From a bacterium (GTDB lineage Bacteria; JALSQH01): DNA of 18,017 nucleotides. The notes under the pieces were generated by a model. The model searched no databases. It saw only the letters and a program-made list of their open reading frames with translations, and had not been told where the DNA came from. Shown piece by piece: positions 7,855-15,945 of this stretch. Every line of letters begins with the position of its first letter. Within the stretch, counting starts at the first letter, position 1. The stretch is from the NCBI GenBank assembly GCA_026985515.1, contig JALSQH010000037.1:1-18017 (forward strand). Direction: 5' to 3'. Position numbers and translations under genes: made by a program.

Positions 7855-8223
7855 ATGGAACAAAAAGCAAGGCTCCACGCATCAAGGCAATGGGTGGGAG
7901 AACCGGTTTACATCGGGGATGGATATGCAGAGGTGGAATTCTTCACATTCTCCGAAATGGCAGTTGAAGTTGATGGAACTGTAAACAACGGCTTCATATT
8001 TGGCCTTGGAGAATTTGCTGCGGCTATTGCCGTCAATATTGAAAATGTCTTCATAGAAAGGGCTGAAGTAGAGTTTTTAAAACCGGTTAGAATTGGTGAA
8101 AGGGTGGAAGCCACAGGGAGGGTGGTGGAGAAAAAGGGGGAGCGCTACATAGTGGAAGTGGAGGCAAAAAGTTTTGAAGGGGTCGTGATGAGGGGAAGAT
8201 TCTGGTGCAGGGTGGAGGGATAG
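7855..8223 (+). CDS. Hotdog-fold thioesterase-like protein
   Basis: 122 aa, the size of a single hotdog domain. The central helix NNGFIFGLGEFAAAIAVN matches the PaaI/FapR-like pattern in which an acidic residue, usually D and here E in GLGEFAA, sits on the long helix. The C-terminal strands AEVEFLKPVRIGERVEATGR and YIVEVEAKSF are typical of acyl-CoA thioesterases. Likely hydrolyses or binds an acyl-CoA/acyl-ACP; cytoplasmic oligomer. It stands alone, divergent from the baeRF operon, and the RM genes downstream have their own promoter. There is no DNA-binding domain, so it is not a full FapR. Substrate unknown. Confidence 0.82.
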   Translation: MEQKARLHASRQWVGEPVYIGDGYAEVEFFTFSEMAVEVDGTVNNGFIFGLGEFAAAIAVNIENVFIERAEVEFLKPVRIGERVEATGRVVEKKGERYIVEVEAKSFEGVVMRGRFWCRVEG

Positions 8224-8228
8224 GTTAC

Positions 8229-8257
8229 TTGTTTTAAAAAGATTTGCAGATTATACT
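8229..8257 (+). promoter_or_regulatory. Promoter of the restriction-modification pair
   Basis: -35 TTGTTT (8229-8234), 17-nt spacer, -10 TATACT (8252-8257). The predicted start near 8264 is only about 5 nt before ATG 8269, and there is no Shine-Dalgarno, so the methyltransferase mRNA may be leaderless. Confidence 0.55.
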
Positions 8258-8268
8258 AAGTAAAAACG

Positions 8269-9522
8269 ATGGACCATATCGTTAAAATTATCATCGGCGA
8301 TAGCCGTAAGATGTTAGAAATTGGAGATAATACCGTTCAATTAGTTGTTACTTCCCCTCCTTACTGGTCCATAAAAAATTATGGCATCAAAAATCAAATT
8401 GGATATGGCCAGACGCTCCATGAATATCTAAAAGACCTCTACAGAGTCTGGAAAGAAGTCTACAGGGTCCTGGAACCAGGAAGAAGGATGGTTATAAACA
8501 TAGGAGACCAGTTTGCAAGATCCATAGTGTACGGGAGATACAAAATTATACCTCTTCACGCAGAAATAATCGCCCAATGTGAAGACATCGGTTTTGATTA
8601 CATGGGCTCCATAATATGGCAGAAAAAAACAACAATGAATACCACTGGTGGAGCAAATGTGATGGGTTCCTATCCATATCCTCCAAATGGAATGATTGAG
8701 ATAGATTACGAACATATTCTGATATTCAAGAAACCGGGAAAGACAAAAAAAATACCAAAAAACATCAAAGAGCAATCCAGACTAACTAAAGAGGAATGGA
8801 AAGAATATTTTTACGGACACTGGAATTTTGGAGGTGCGAAACAGATAGATCATCAGGCAATGTTCCCGGACGAATTACCCAAAAGGATAATTAAGATGTT
8901 CAGTTTTGTTGGAGAAACTATACTTGATCCTTTTTTAGGAAGTGGTACCACTGCAACAGTTGCCATGGAGTTGGGGAGGAAGGTAATCGGATACGAAATT
9001 AACGAAGACTTCCTGACAATAATCAAAAGTAAAATCAAATTTGACGATTCTACAATATTCAAAAATGAAATTGAAATTATCAAAAGAAATAAACCTATTG
9101 AGCCTGAGCCTATTTTTTACACGCCAAGAATAAAAGATGCGAGTCCGATAATTCAACCGGACAAGCTGAGATTTGGTAAAAACAAGCTTTATAAGGTCAT
9201 GGAAATACTTGAAGATGGAAAATTAAAATTGGATACAGGACTTGTTGTAAAACTTAGAGGGATAATTATAAGGGATAAAGATGCCACACTATCCTACATG
9301 AGAAAATATTTACTTAAAAAGCAGGTTTATTTAAAATTTGACAAAGGCTATATTGCAAGTAAAGAGGGTGTGGAAGCATATATTTATCTTAAGAACAGAA
9401 TATTTGTGAACAAGTACCTCATCAAAAACGGCTTAGCTACAGTAGATAGACAACTTGATTTTGATATGAAGGAGAAATTTATTGAAATTGAGGAAACATC
9501 TCATCAAAAGATTAAAAACTAA
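8269..9522 (+). CDS. MjaI-type DNA methyltransferase with C-terminal SNase-like domain
   Basis: 417 aa. Residues 1-255 form a beta-class amino-methyltransferase with motif IV first (TSPPYW, 28-33, the SPPY form typical of N4-cytosine enzymes) and the SAM-binding motif I late (DPFLGSGTT, 220-228, then GYEINEDF). The following restriction gene resembles MjaI, so methylation within CTAG is likely. Residues about 305-395 resemble a staphylococcal-nuclease OB fold: KLDTGLVVKLRGIIIRD, KKQVYLKFDKG, EAYIYLKNRIFVNKYLIKNG. The catalytic Arg/Asp/Glu/Arg set of true SNases is not seen, so the domain is probably non-catalytic and may bind DNA or the partner. The gene is more AT-rich than its neighbours, suggesting transfer. 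ATG is used without an SD. Confidence 0.85.
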   Translation: MDHIVKIIIGDSRKMLEIGDNTVQLVVTSPPYWSIKNYGIKNQIGYGQTLHEYLKDLYRVWKEVYRVLEPGRRMVINIGDQFARSIVYGRYKIIPLHAEIIAQCEDIGFDYMGSIIWQKKTTMNTTGGANVMGSYPYPPNGMIEIDYEHILIFKKPGKTKKIPKNIKEQSRLTKEEWKEYFYGHWNFGGAKQIDHQAMFPDELPKRIIKMFSFVGETILDPFLGSGTTATVAMELGRKVIGYEINEDFLTIIKSKIKFDDSTIFKNEIEIIKRNKPIEPEPIFYTPRIKDASPIIQPDKLRFGKNKLYKVMEILEDGKLKLDTGLVVKLRGIIIRDKDATLSYMRKYLLKKQVYLKFDKGYIASKEGVEAYIYLKNRIFVNKYLIKNGLATVDRQLDFDMKEKFIEIEETSHQKIKN

Positions 9523-9554
9523 TTAAAGGAAACATCAGGTCACGGAGATCTTAA

Positions 9555-10160
9555 ATGGAATTCAAAATTACAATTAAGGAAATCAGAAAGCTAATGGAAA
9601 TAGATACTCCCGATTTTCCAAAATATGCAACTCAGATAATAAATCTTGCCAACCAGAATGCGCAAGCGACAAGACCCAGGGTTGTCGGGCAGATGAGTGA
9701 ACTGATAAGAGAATTTACTGGTAAGACCCTAAAAGAATGGGAAGATTGGTATCTGAAAAGGTATCCAGATTCAATAGACATAGCCACTAAGAAGATACTG
9801 GATATGATAAATAATTTCAAAGATGTTATTAACCAGATAGACGAAGAAATGATAAAACAATGGGTCAGAGACCTGGTAATAGTAAAAACTTTTATCGGTT
9901 TGCGGTTTCAGGAAGCTATTTTAAAGAAAATTGCTGAAAAATTTAATACAGAATACAGACTTGCAACATCTGAAGAAGAAAGTAAAGGAATTGATGGGTA
10001 TATTGGGAATATTCCTATCAGCCTGAAACCTATTTCATATCAATCCAAAAAAATGTTAACTGAATTGATAGATGTTGACATTGTTTATTATGCCAAACAG
10101 AAAGATGGGCTAAAAATTATGATCCCGGATGAATTAGAAAATAAGTTAAAACAATTGTGA
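9555..10160 (+). CDS. MjaI-family type II restriction endonuclease
   Basis: 201 aa. The N-terminal half has the family pattern NLANQNAQATRPRVVGQMSE, then GKTLKEWEDWYLKRYPDSID. A PD-(D/E)xK-like centre is visible: a helix with E120, then D147 in GIDGYIG and S156-L-K158, in which Ser takes the usual acidic position. Family members (Methanocaldococcus MjaI) cut CTAG; the specificity here is inferred. It lies 32 nt after the methyltransferase with GGAG seven bases before the ATG, so methylase is made first. Same AT-rich composition as the methyltransferase. Confidence 0.82.
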   Translation: MEFKITIKEIRKLMEIDTPDFPKYATQIINLANQNAQATRPRVVGQMSELIREFTGKTLKEWEDWYLKRYPDSIDIATKKILDMINNFKDVINQIDEEMIKQWVRDLVIVKTFIGLRFQEAILKKIAEKFNTEYRLATSEEESKGIDGYIGNIPISLKPISYQSKKMLTELIDVDIVYYAKQKDGLKIMIPDELENKLKQL

Positions 10161-10229
10161 TTAAAAATAAAAAGAATACAAAAAATATTTACTCTGGAAA
10201 TAAATTCAAGAAGCTTCTAAAAAATCTTC

Positions 10230-12635
10230 TTACCCACCATACACCACCAGATCCCACCATCTCTCAACGGCGGGGATAAATTCAAATCTGTTGCCTCTGT
10301 CGTCGCTGATTTCAATGGACGAATCTGCTTTGCTCTTCACCCTTATCTTCACCCCCTGGGGCAGGGTATAGAAACAGGGTGGTGAGTTCCCCTCACAGGA
10401 TTTAAGATACTGTGAGTTCAGTTTCAGAGTGGAAAGATCCAGCGCATTTACAACTGAATTTACGAACTCATTTCCCTCATAATCCTTCCATTTAACGGTA
10501 TGCTCTCCGGGGAAAACCCATACTTCCCGCCAGTTATTCCTTCCTTCCAGCGTCACCACATTCTCAGACTCCTGAAAGGCGGAAATTGTATCAATGTCCC
10601 CCGCTATCAGTTCAAGAATTGCACCATCCCTCACAAAAACAGGTATCCTCTCAAGGGGGGCATTTGCCTCTATCCATTCACCCCTTGAATTGACTGACCA
10701 TTTTTCCCAGAAATCATACCACTTCCCCCGGGGCAGATAGAGAATCCTGTGTCGTGCCCCCCTTTCAATGACCGGTGCAACAAGTAAAAATGGGCCGAGC
10801 ATATACTGATAAGGCATATCATAGAGGGAGGCATCCTCGGGAAACTCCATGAGCATGTGTCTTATGAGGGGGATACCCTTCTTTCCCTCTGTTACAGCTT
10901 CACTGTAAAGATAGGGGAATAGTCTCTGATGCCAGATTGCATAGAATCTGTACCAGTTGAGGGTATACTGATCCCGGTAAAAATTCCAGTTTTTAAATGC
11001 AAAATATCCGTGATGTGTTCTCATAACAGGGGAGAAAGCACCAAATTCTGTCCATCTGATGAAAAGTTCCCTGTCTGATGGTGGGTTACCGAGGGACATA
11101 TACCCGGCAATGTCGGACCCGTACATCAGCATTCCACTCCAGCTCAGATTAACCGCCACTGCAATGGCAGTTGGTAAACCATCATCAACTGCAAAATCTG
11201 TGCTCTGGTCTCCCGGCCAGTAAACAGGGGTTAAAGCCTGATCCCCAATATAGCCTGATCTGGTAAAATAGACAAAGTTTCTTTCATCACTGTACTTTTC
11301 CATCACTTCAAGGTTCAGCCTGTGCCAGAGGAGGGGGTAGAGGTTGTGAAATTTTTTCCCCTCTCCTTCCGCCACCCTGCTGTCATATGGGAGCCACTCA
11401 CCATAATCAGCCATCCAGCCATCAACACCCATTTCAATTGCCTTTTTCATCTTATTCTCCGCCCACTCCCATGCCGCAGGATTGGTGAGATCAAGGATGG
11501 AACCCCAATCCAGGGTCGGAATCAACATCATGTAGGGTGAGCCATCTTCATGCTTTATGAGATAATCATGCGGGATCTCATTCCAGATACGGGACTTTGA
11601 ATCAACAAATGAGTTAAAATAGACCAGGAAGTGAAATCCCATTCTGTGGAGTTCAGCTACCATTGTCTCAAAATGGGGATAGAGATCCCTGCCCAGATCC
11701 CAGTTGTAGGTAAATGAGTAACTACCATCCTTTCCCCTTTTCACCCCACCACCCCAATCCTCCGTCCAGATAACTGCTGAAGGTATGTGATTTTCCCTTA
11801 TGATTCTCGCCACCTCAAGAACCCTGTCCTCCCCACCAACTGCATCATTCCAGGGAGAAAAGTACCACTTCTGGGGCAGGAGAGGCTTGCCTGTGAGATC
11901 TGTGTAGATCTCCACGCTCCTTTTGGGGGAATCAGCAATCAAAACATATATTTTCAGCTTAGAAGTATCACCCTCCATGCTCCATTGATCCTCCCTGTTG
12001 TGGCAGAGATCAAACTCGGTCAGGTATGGAGTATCCACCAGGAAGCCAAAACCTGCAGGATTGTAGAAATATGGAAGCGGATAGTAAGAAGAATGCCTGT
12101 TGCCAACAACCATCCAGAGTGGATTTACATCTGATTCAAGCAACTTCCTCAATCCTTCTTCAGATGTCCAGACGGGTATATACTCTCCTTTCTGGTCACT
12201 CTTTATAGTCTGGGCTCCAAAACCCAGAAAATGGTCATTACTCCTGCAACTGAAGATCAACTTCAGGGCGTTTCCATTTCCAGAAGCCTCAATTTTCACA
12301 ATATTTTTTCCTGAGAGGGAGAAATTCATCTTTACACCGTTGTTCCACTCAACAACTCTCCCGGAAACTCTTTTTATTTTTTCACCTACCCTTTCCCATA
12401 TATATTTTTTCTCAAACTTCGTACTTCCACCAAAAAAATATGTTTTCAATTCTCTCAAAGAAGAGACTGTACCTTTAATTTCAAAGATCTCCTTTCCTGC
12501 GGAGTAAAGCACAACTGAATTATCAGTGACATAGAGGTATGTTCCTCCACCAAGGGATACTGTTTTGTTCATTCCTGATGGAACACAGGCAAAAAGAAAA
12601 AGGAAAAGAAAGATAATAACGGCTCTCCCTTTCAT
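10230..12635 (-). CDS. GH31 family alpha-glycosidase, predicted lipoprotein
   Basis: 801 aa retaining glycosidase. The lipoprotein signal MKGRAVIIFLFLFLFAC has lipobox Cys17, so the enzyme should be surface- or periplasm-anchored. N-terminal beta-sandwich to about 250, then a (beta/alpha)8 barrel: IWTEDWGGG, nucleophile D410 in DGWMADYGEWLP, acid/base D476 in YWPGDQSTDF, YGSDIAGY, RWTEFGAFSPVMRTH; C-terminal beta domains follow. The WMADYGE form is shared with YihQ-type sulfoquinovosidases, but the RxxW pair that binds the sulfonate in YihQ appears as SFTY here (about 307-310), so an ordinary alpha-glucoside or another substrate is more likely. The ATG overlaps the stop of the DppC-like permease by four bases, suggesting that its product is imported by that transporter. 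Confidence 0.92.
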   Translation of the reverse strand: MKGRAVIIFLFLFLFACVPSGMNKTVSLGGGTYLYVTDNSVVLYSAGKEIFEIKGTVSSLRELKTYFFGGSTKFEKKYIWERVGEKIKRVSGRVVEWNNGVKMNFSLSGKNIVKIEASGNGNALKLIFSCRSNDHFLGFGAQTIKSDQKGEYIPVWTSEEGLRKLLESDVNPLWMVVGNRHSSYYPLPYFYNPAGFGFLVDTPYLTEFDLCHNREDQWSMEGDTSKLKIYVLIADSPKRSVEIYTDLTGKPLLPQKWYFSPWNDAVGGEDRVLEVARIIRENHIPSAVIWTEDWGGGVKRGKDGSYSFTYNWDLGRDLYPHFETMVAELHRMGFHFLVYFNSFVDSKSRIWNEIPHDYLIKHEDGSPYMMLIPTLDWGSILDLTNPAAWEWAENKMKKAIEMGVDGWMADYGEWLPYDSRVAEGEGKKFHNLYPLLWHRLNLEVMEKYSDERNFVYFTRSGYIGDQALTPVYWPGDQSTDFAVDDGLPTAIAVAVNLSWSGMLMYGSDIAGYMSLGNPPSDRELFIRWTEFGAFSPVMRTHHGYFAFKNWNFYRDQYTLNWYRFYAIWHQRLFPYLYSEAVTEGKKGIPLIRHMLMEFPEDASLYDMPYQYMLGPFLLVAPVIERGARHRILYLPRGKWYDFWEKWSVNSRGEWIEANAPLERIPVFVRDGAILELIAGDIDTISAFQESENVVTLEGRNNWREVWVFPGEHTVKWKDYEGNEFVNSVVNALDLSTLKLNSQYLKSCEGNSPPCFYTLPQGVKIRVKSKADSSIEISDDRGNRFEFIPAVERWWDLVVYGG

Positions 12636-13432
12636 TCTCCACCACCCGGCTGAATTTTCTCCTGGAGCCAGTCCCCGATGAAGTTAAATGCCATCACAGT
12701 TAACATTATCATAATTCCCGGAAAAATGGAAATATGGGGTGCCTCTCTCAGAAAATCTATGCCATCGCTCAGTATTCTTCCCCAGCTGGGAATATCCTGC
12801 GGCCCGAGTCCCAGAAATGAAAGGGAAGACTCGGCAAGTATCGTCCCTGCCATTCCAAAGGTTGCCTGCACTATCACCGGTGGAAGAGTTTCAGGAATGA
12901 TGTGAATATAGAGGATTCTCCACAGGGGCAAACCTTCAGCAATTGCCGCCTGAACAAATTCTCTCTCTCTGATAGATAGGACCTGTCCCCTCACAAGTCT
13001 GGCATATCCCACCCATCCCATTGCAGAGAGGGCAATAATGATATTTTTCATCCCGGGACCAAGGAAAGCTGCGAGGGCTATGGCCAGGAGAATTCCCGGA
13101 AAGGCAAGAAGAATATCTATTAATCTCATAATGAGTTCATCAACGATTCCACCCACATAGCCGGAAATACCACCAATCAGGATCCCTGCAATAAAAGATA
13201 TGGCAACGGCAGTTGTGGAAATGGTGAGGGAGACCCTGGCACCATAGGCAACCATTGTGAAAATATCCCTGCCAAGTTTGTCCTGTCCCATGGGATGGGC
13301 AAGGGAGGGACCCCTTAATCCCTGATCAAGGTGTATTTCATAGGGGGAATATGGTGAGAGTAGTGGACCAAAAACTGCAAACAGAATCATGAGAAGCACA
13401 ATCACCACACCGGTTATAAACAGTTTCCTCAT
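12632..13432 (-). CDS. Dpp/Opp-type ABC transporter permease, DppC-like
   Basis: 266 aa membrane permease. N-terminal segment LFITGVVIVLLMILFAVFGP, then the characteristic HPMGQDKLGRDIF, and the cytoplasmic EAA loop (FVQAAIAEGLPLWRILYIHI, then IPETLPPVIV) that contacts the ATPase. LAESSLSFLGLGPQDIPSWG is typical of DppC/OppC. Four-base overlaps on both sides place it between DppB and the GH31 glycosidase. No ATPase or solute-binding protein gene lies in the window, so they must be encoded elsewhere. The substrate may be an oligosaccharide, as in sugar-importing members of this family in thermophiles, rather than a peptide. Confidence 0.93.
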   Translation of the reverse strand: MRKLFITGVVIVLLMILFAVFGPLLSPYSPYEIHLDQGLRGPSLAHPMGQDKLGRDIFTMVAYGARVSLTISTTAVAISFIAGILIGGISGYVGGIVDELIMRLIDILLAFPGILLAIALAAFLGPGMKNIIIALSAMGWVGYARLVRGQVLSIREREFVQAAIAEGLPLWRILYIHIIPETLPPVIVQATFGMAGTILAESSLSFLGLGPQDIPSWGRILSDGIDFLREAPHISIFPGIMIMLTVMAFNFIGDWLQEKIQPGGGE

Positions 13433-14349
13433 TTTTCCAGTCTTACTCTCGGATCAATGATTGTGTAGGTTATATCCACAAGGGTATTTACAATCACATA
13501 TGTGAGTGCAATGACAAGGACCGTCCCCTGCACCAGGGGATAATCTCTGGTATTTATGGCATCAATGAGCAACCTCCCTATGCCTGGCCAGCTGAATATT
13601 GTTTCAGTTATAATTGCTCCTGAGAGAAGGGCACCAAATTGAAGTCCCATAATTGTAACAACAGGGATCATGGCGTTTCTCAGGGCATGTTTCACAATAA
13701 CCCGAAACTCAGGGAGACCCTTGGCTCTTGCTGTTGTAATGTAAGCTTCCTTAAGCACTCCTGTAAGGGAGCTTCTCGTTATTCTGGTGAGAATGGCAGC
13801 CAAAGCAGTTCCCAGAGTTATGGATGGAAGGACATAACTCGCAAATCCACTCTTCCCTGATACGGGAAACCATCCCAATTTAAGAGAAAAGAAGAGAATG
13901 AGAACCGGGCCCAGGAAAAAATTGGGGATGGAGACACCCAGAAGGGAAATAACCGCTGTCAAATTATCCCAGAAGGAGAATTGCTTTACCGCAGCATAAA
14001 TCCCGGGAGGAATTGCTATTAAAATTGCCACAATCATTGAAACTAAGGCGAGGGTGAAGGTGGCGGGAAATCTCTCCTCAATGATTTTCATTACCTTTTC
14101 TTTGTAGAAGATGGATCTACCAAGATCAAGATGAACTACCCTGTTGAGGTAATCAACATATTGACGATAAAGGGGCTTATCAAGACCAAGCTGATGACGA
14201 AGAGCAACTCTGTCAGCCTGGACAGCATTTTCCCCCAGCATAATTTCAACCGGGTCCCCCGGTGTGAGGTGAATCAGAAAAAAAACGAGGGTTACAACTC
14301 CCCAGATTGTGGGGATGAGAAGAAGAACCCTTCTTACAAGAAATCTCAT
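13429..14349 (-). CDS. Dpp/Opp-type ABC transporter permease, DppB-like
   Basis: 306 aa. Starts MRFLVRRVLLLIPTIWGVVT, followed by LTPGDPVEIMLG, a DppB/OppB hallmark. About six membrane segments. EAA loop AYITTARAKGLPEFRVIVKH, then ALRNAMIPVV. C-terminus with ETIFSWPGIGRLLIDAI and TIIDPRVRL. It forms a heterodimer with the DppC-like protein. The ATG overlaps the stop of the upstream DUF523 gene (ATGA), and its own stop overlaps dppC's start, so the order and stoichiometry are set by coupling. Confidence 0.94.
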   Translation of the reverse strand: MRFLVRRVLLLIPTIWGVVTLVFFLIHLTPGDPVEIMLGENAVQADRVALRHQLGLDKPLYRQYVDYLNRVVHLDLGRSIFYKEKVMKIIEERFPATFTLALVSMIVAILIAIPPGIYAAVKQFSFWDNLTAVISLLGVSIPNFFLGPVLILFFSLKLGWFPVSGKSGFASYVLPSITLGTALAAILTRITRSSLTGVLKEAYITTARAKGLPEFRVIVKHALRNAMIPVVTIMGLQFGALLSGAIITETIFSWPGIGRLLIDAINTRDYPLVQGTVLVIALTYVIVNTLVDITYTIIDPRVRLEK

Positions 14350-14777
14350 TCTACCCCTATTATCTCGATTCCTTCCCTTTCAAATAAAGCAGAGGTTACG
14401 CCTCTCCCGTCTTCAAGATTTCCATCTATGTAGACCCTGTTTACCCCACAGGATGGACTCTTCTCTTTCATATAGGCTCTCTTAATACCTGCAAGTCTGG
14501 CCAGTTTTAACACCTCCTCCGCCCCTCTAATAAAGTTCTCAGTCACATCTTCCCCAGTTTCAATCACCACAACCCTTGCCCTCCCTTCCAGGACAGATTT
14601 TCCCTCTCCTCCGGTGAAATAAGCGGGTTTCCTCGGTGTGGGCAGTCCACCTAACTGTTCAGGACAGACTACTATCCCGCCCTCCCTCTGGAAAATTTTC
14701 ACAATCTCTTCCCTCATTGAGTTTTTTCCGTCGTAGCGACAGTTAATACCAAGGAGACAGGCAGAAAAGAGGTTCAT
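14346..14777 (-). CDS. DUF523/TudS-like Fe-S protein
   Basis: 143 aa from ATG 14777. A TTG at 14789 would add four residues, but family members begin directly before SACLLG, so ATG is preferred; it lies one base after the upstream TAG. Three conserved cysteines are present: C7 in SACLLGINCRYDGKN, C38 in VVCPEQLGGLPTPRKP and C110 in KEKSPSCGV. In the characterised thiouracil desulfurase TudS the equivalent three cysteines hold an Fe-S cluster that removes sulfur from thiolated pyrimidines; many DUF523 proteins are uncharacterised, so activity here is inferred. Its place between a DUF2378-like gene and sugar/peptide transporter genes is unexplained. Confidence 0.85.
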   Translation of the reverse strand: MNLFSACLLGINCRYDGKNSMREEIVKIFQREGGIVVCPEQLGGLPTPRKPAYFTGGEGKSVLEGRARVVVIETGEDVTENFIRGAEEVLKLARLAGIKRAYMKEKSPSCGVNRVYIDGNLEDGRGVTSALFEREGIEIIGVE

Positions 14778-14778
14778 T

Positions 14779-15345
14779 CTACCATTCAATCGTGAATTTC
14801 AAGTAGTTGCCTTTTTCATCTTTGCCTATTTCATATTCAACATTTCTCACGGGGGTATTCACAAGGTAAAAAACCTCATTAATCCAGCCCACTGATCTCT
14901 CTGCAAGTATTTTTGTAAAATCATTCTCACCAATGGGAGTCCCTCTCAAAATGTAGACAATGGTATTGTCACCGGGCTGATATATTTCAGGTTTTATTCC
15001 TCCAAAGAGCATATCTGCAAGAAGGGGAACAAGTCCTTTTACTGCATCAACAGGGGTTGTTAACTTTTTCTTAAAGACTGACGAGTACAGTTCCATGGAT
15101 GCTTCAGCAGTTGACTTTCCAATATCCTGCCATAGCTTTCCGTCAGTATCAAAAAGATCTCTTAAAACTTTGTGCAATTGAATGTAGATCTCCGCATCGT
15201 AGTAACCACCGGGGAGAATGATTTTTTTTAGCTGGGCAGAAATCTTTTCAGGGAGATTCTCAAGCACCTTTTCCCACCCATCATTACCAAAGCGGTTTTT
15301 AATGTAGTCCACAGTTCCGGTTAGAAGAACACCTTTTATCTTCAT
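14779..15345 (-). CDS. DUF2378/TIGR02265-like protein
   Basis: 188 aa, soluble, single domain. The pattern WEKVLENLPEKISAQLKKI, ILPGGYYDAEIYIQLHKVLR, IGKSTAEASMELYSSVF, then a C-terminal beta strand with LKFTIEW resembles the DUF2378 family best known from Myxococcales and related loosely to heme-NO-binding/V4R folds. I see no catalytic motif; a small-molecule sensor or binding role would fit the fold. SD AGGAG is 8 nt before the ATG. First gene of the five-gene operon. Confidence 0.6.
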   Translation of the reverse strand: MKIKGVLLTGTVDYIKNRFGNDGWEKVLENLPEKISAQLKKIILPGGYYDAEIYIQLHKVLRDLFDTDGKLWQDIGKSTAEASMELYSSVFKKKLTTPVDAVKGLVPLLADMLFGGIKPEIYQPGDNTIVYILRGTPIGENDFTKILAERSVGWINEVFYLVNTPVRNVEYEIGKDEKGNYLKFTIEW

Positions 15346-15374
15346 TTATCCTGCTCCTTTCCAGGTTATATTTC

Positions 15375-15403
15375 AATTTACCACGGGGGGAAAGAAAAGG
15401 CAA
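15375..15403 (-). promoter_or_regulatory. Possible promoter of the DUF2378-GH31 operon
   Basis: Minus strand: TTGCCT (complement of 15398-15403), 17-nt spacer, TAAATT (complement of 15375-15380), about 30 nt upstream of the ATG. Both hexamers are four of six matches, so it is tentative; read-through from the HEPN cluster is an alternative. Confidence 0.3.
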
Positions 15404-15436
15404 GAGGAGAGATCATTAAGGGTACATTCAACCAAA

Positions 15437-15530
15437 GGCTGAGATAGATATGCTGATCCTTGTTACTCCAGACTGCCTGAGTTTATCCCTGTTTTCCTCT
15501 GAGTTTTTGAAGGATTGCTTCGTGGGTCAT
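15437..15530 (-). pseudogene. Fragment of an MNT nucleotidyltransferase gene (5' end only)
   Basis: Read from ATG 15530 on the minus strand it gives MTHEAILQKLRGKQG and then a stop. The DNA aligns closely with the first codons of the intact MNT gene at 16831 (MTREEILQKLRESRDK). One inserted base after the LQKLR codons shifts the frame; in the shifted frame KLRQSGV and RI follow, as in the intact gene (KLRQFGVKRI). Similarity fades near 15437, before the catalytic motif. A decayed duplicate, not a gene. Confidence 0.75.
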
Positions 15531-15555
15531 GGTGGGGGAGCCCCTCCATGTAGGT

Positions 15556-15945
15556 TTAAAATTTATAAATTAACTTATCCGTTTCCTCAAGAAATTTCTC
15601 CGCCTTTTTTAGCCAGTTTTCCACTTCCTCCTTGTCAAATTCAACAAGTTCTCCATAATCACCATATTTTCTATGCTCAAACATGCGGTTAAAAAATTTG
15701 CCCAATTCCTTATCTATCCTGCCAGTTTTCACAAACTCTCTGTTAAATGCAGACATGACACCACTGTGCTTGGAAAAAGAGAGACCATTAATAAGCAACA
15801 GAGCTGAAACCTGATAAAACATCGCATAATAAATTCTGTTCACAGCAGAAAAAAACCGATTATTCTGGACTAATAGTTTTGCATCTTCAAGAGATTCTCT
15901 TGCTCTTTTACGCCAGTATTCGATAACTTCCTCTTTTTCTTTCAT
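15556..15945 (-). CDS. HEPN-domain protein (toxin partner of an MNT-HEPN module)
   Basis: 129 aa from ATG 15945. A longer frame to 16008 is open, but ATG 15945 overlaps the MNT stop (ATGA) and gives the family start KEKEEVIEYWRKRARESLED. All-helical HEPN domain: ARESLEDAKLLVQNNRFFSA, RIYYAMFYQVSALLLINGL, HSGVMSAFNREF, then EHRKYGDYGELVEFDKEEVE. A strict RX4-6H ribonuclease motif is not clear, so RNase activity is uncertain. HEPN-MNT pairs act as toxin-antitoxin systems or as accessory nucleotidyl-transfer modules; here the pair is translationally coupled. Confidence 0.85.
   Translation of the reverse strand: MKEKEEVIEYWRKRARESLEDAKLLVQNNRFFSAVNRIYYAMFYQVSALLLINGLSFSKHSGVMSAFNREFVKTGRIDKELGKFFNRMFEHRKYGDYGELVEFDKEEVENWLKKAEKFLEETDKLIYKF

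Noticed and set aside
10161-10229. AAGAAG/CTTCTT pairs and A-runs as a terminator between the restriction and GH31 genes
   Set aside because: The stems are short, the palindromic core has no loop, and the region is simply AT-rich.
10230-12635. Sulfoquinovosidase (yihQ) assignment for the GH31 gene
   Set aside because: Catalytic loops match, but the Arg and Trp that bind the sulfonate are not present at the expected place.
15532-15550. Palindrome-like GGGGGAGCCCC upstream of the MNT fragment as a terminator
   Set aside because: The loop would be too short and no U-tract follows; it is more likely the leftover leader of the decayed gene.
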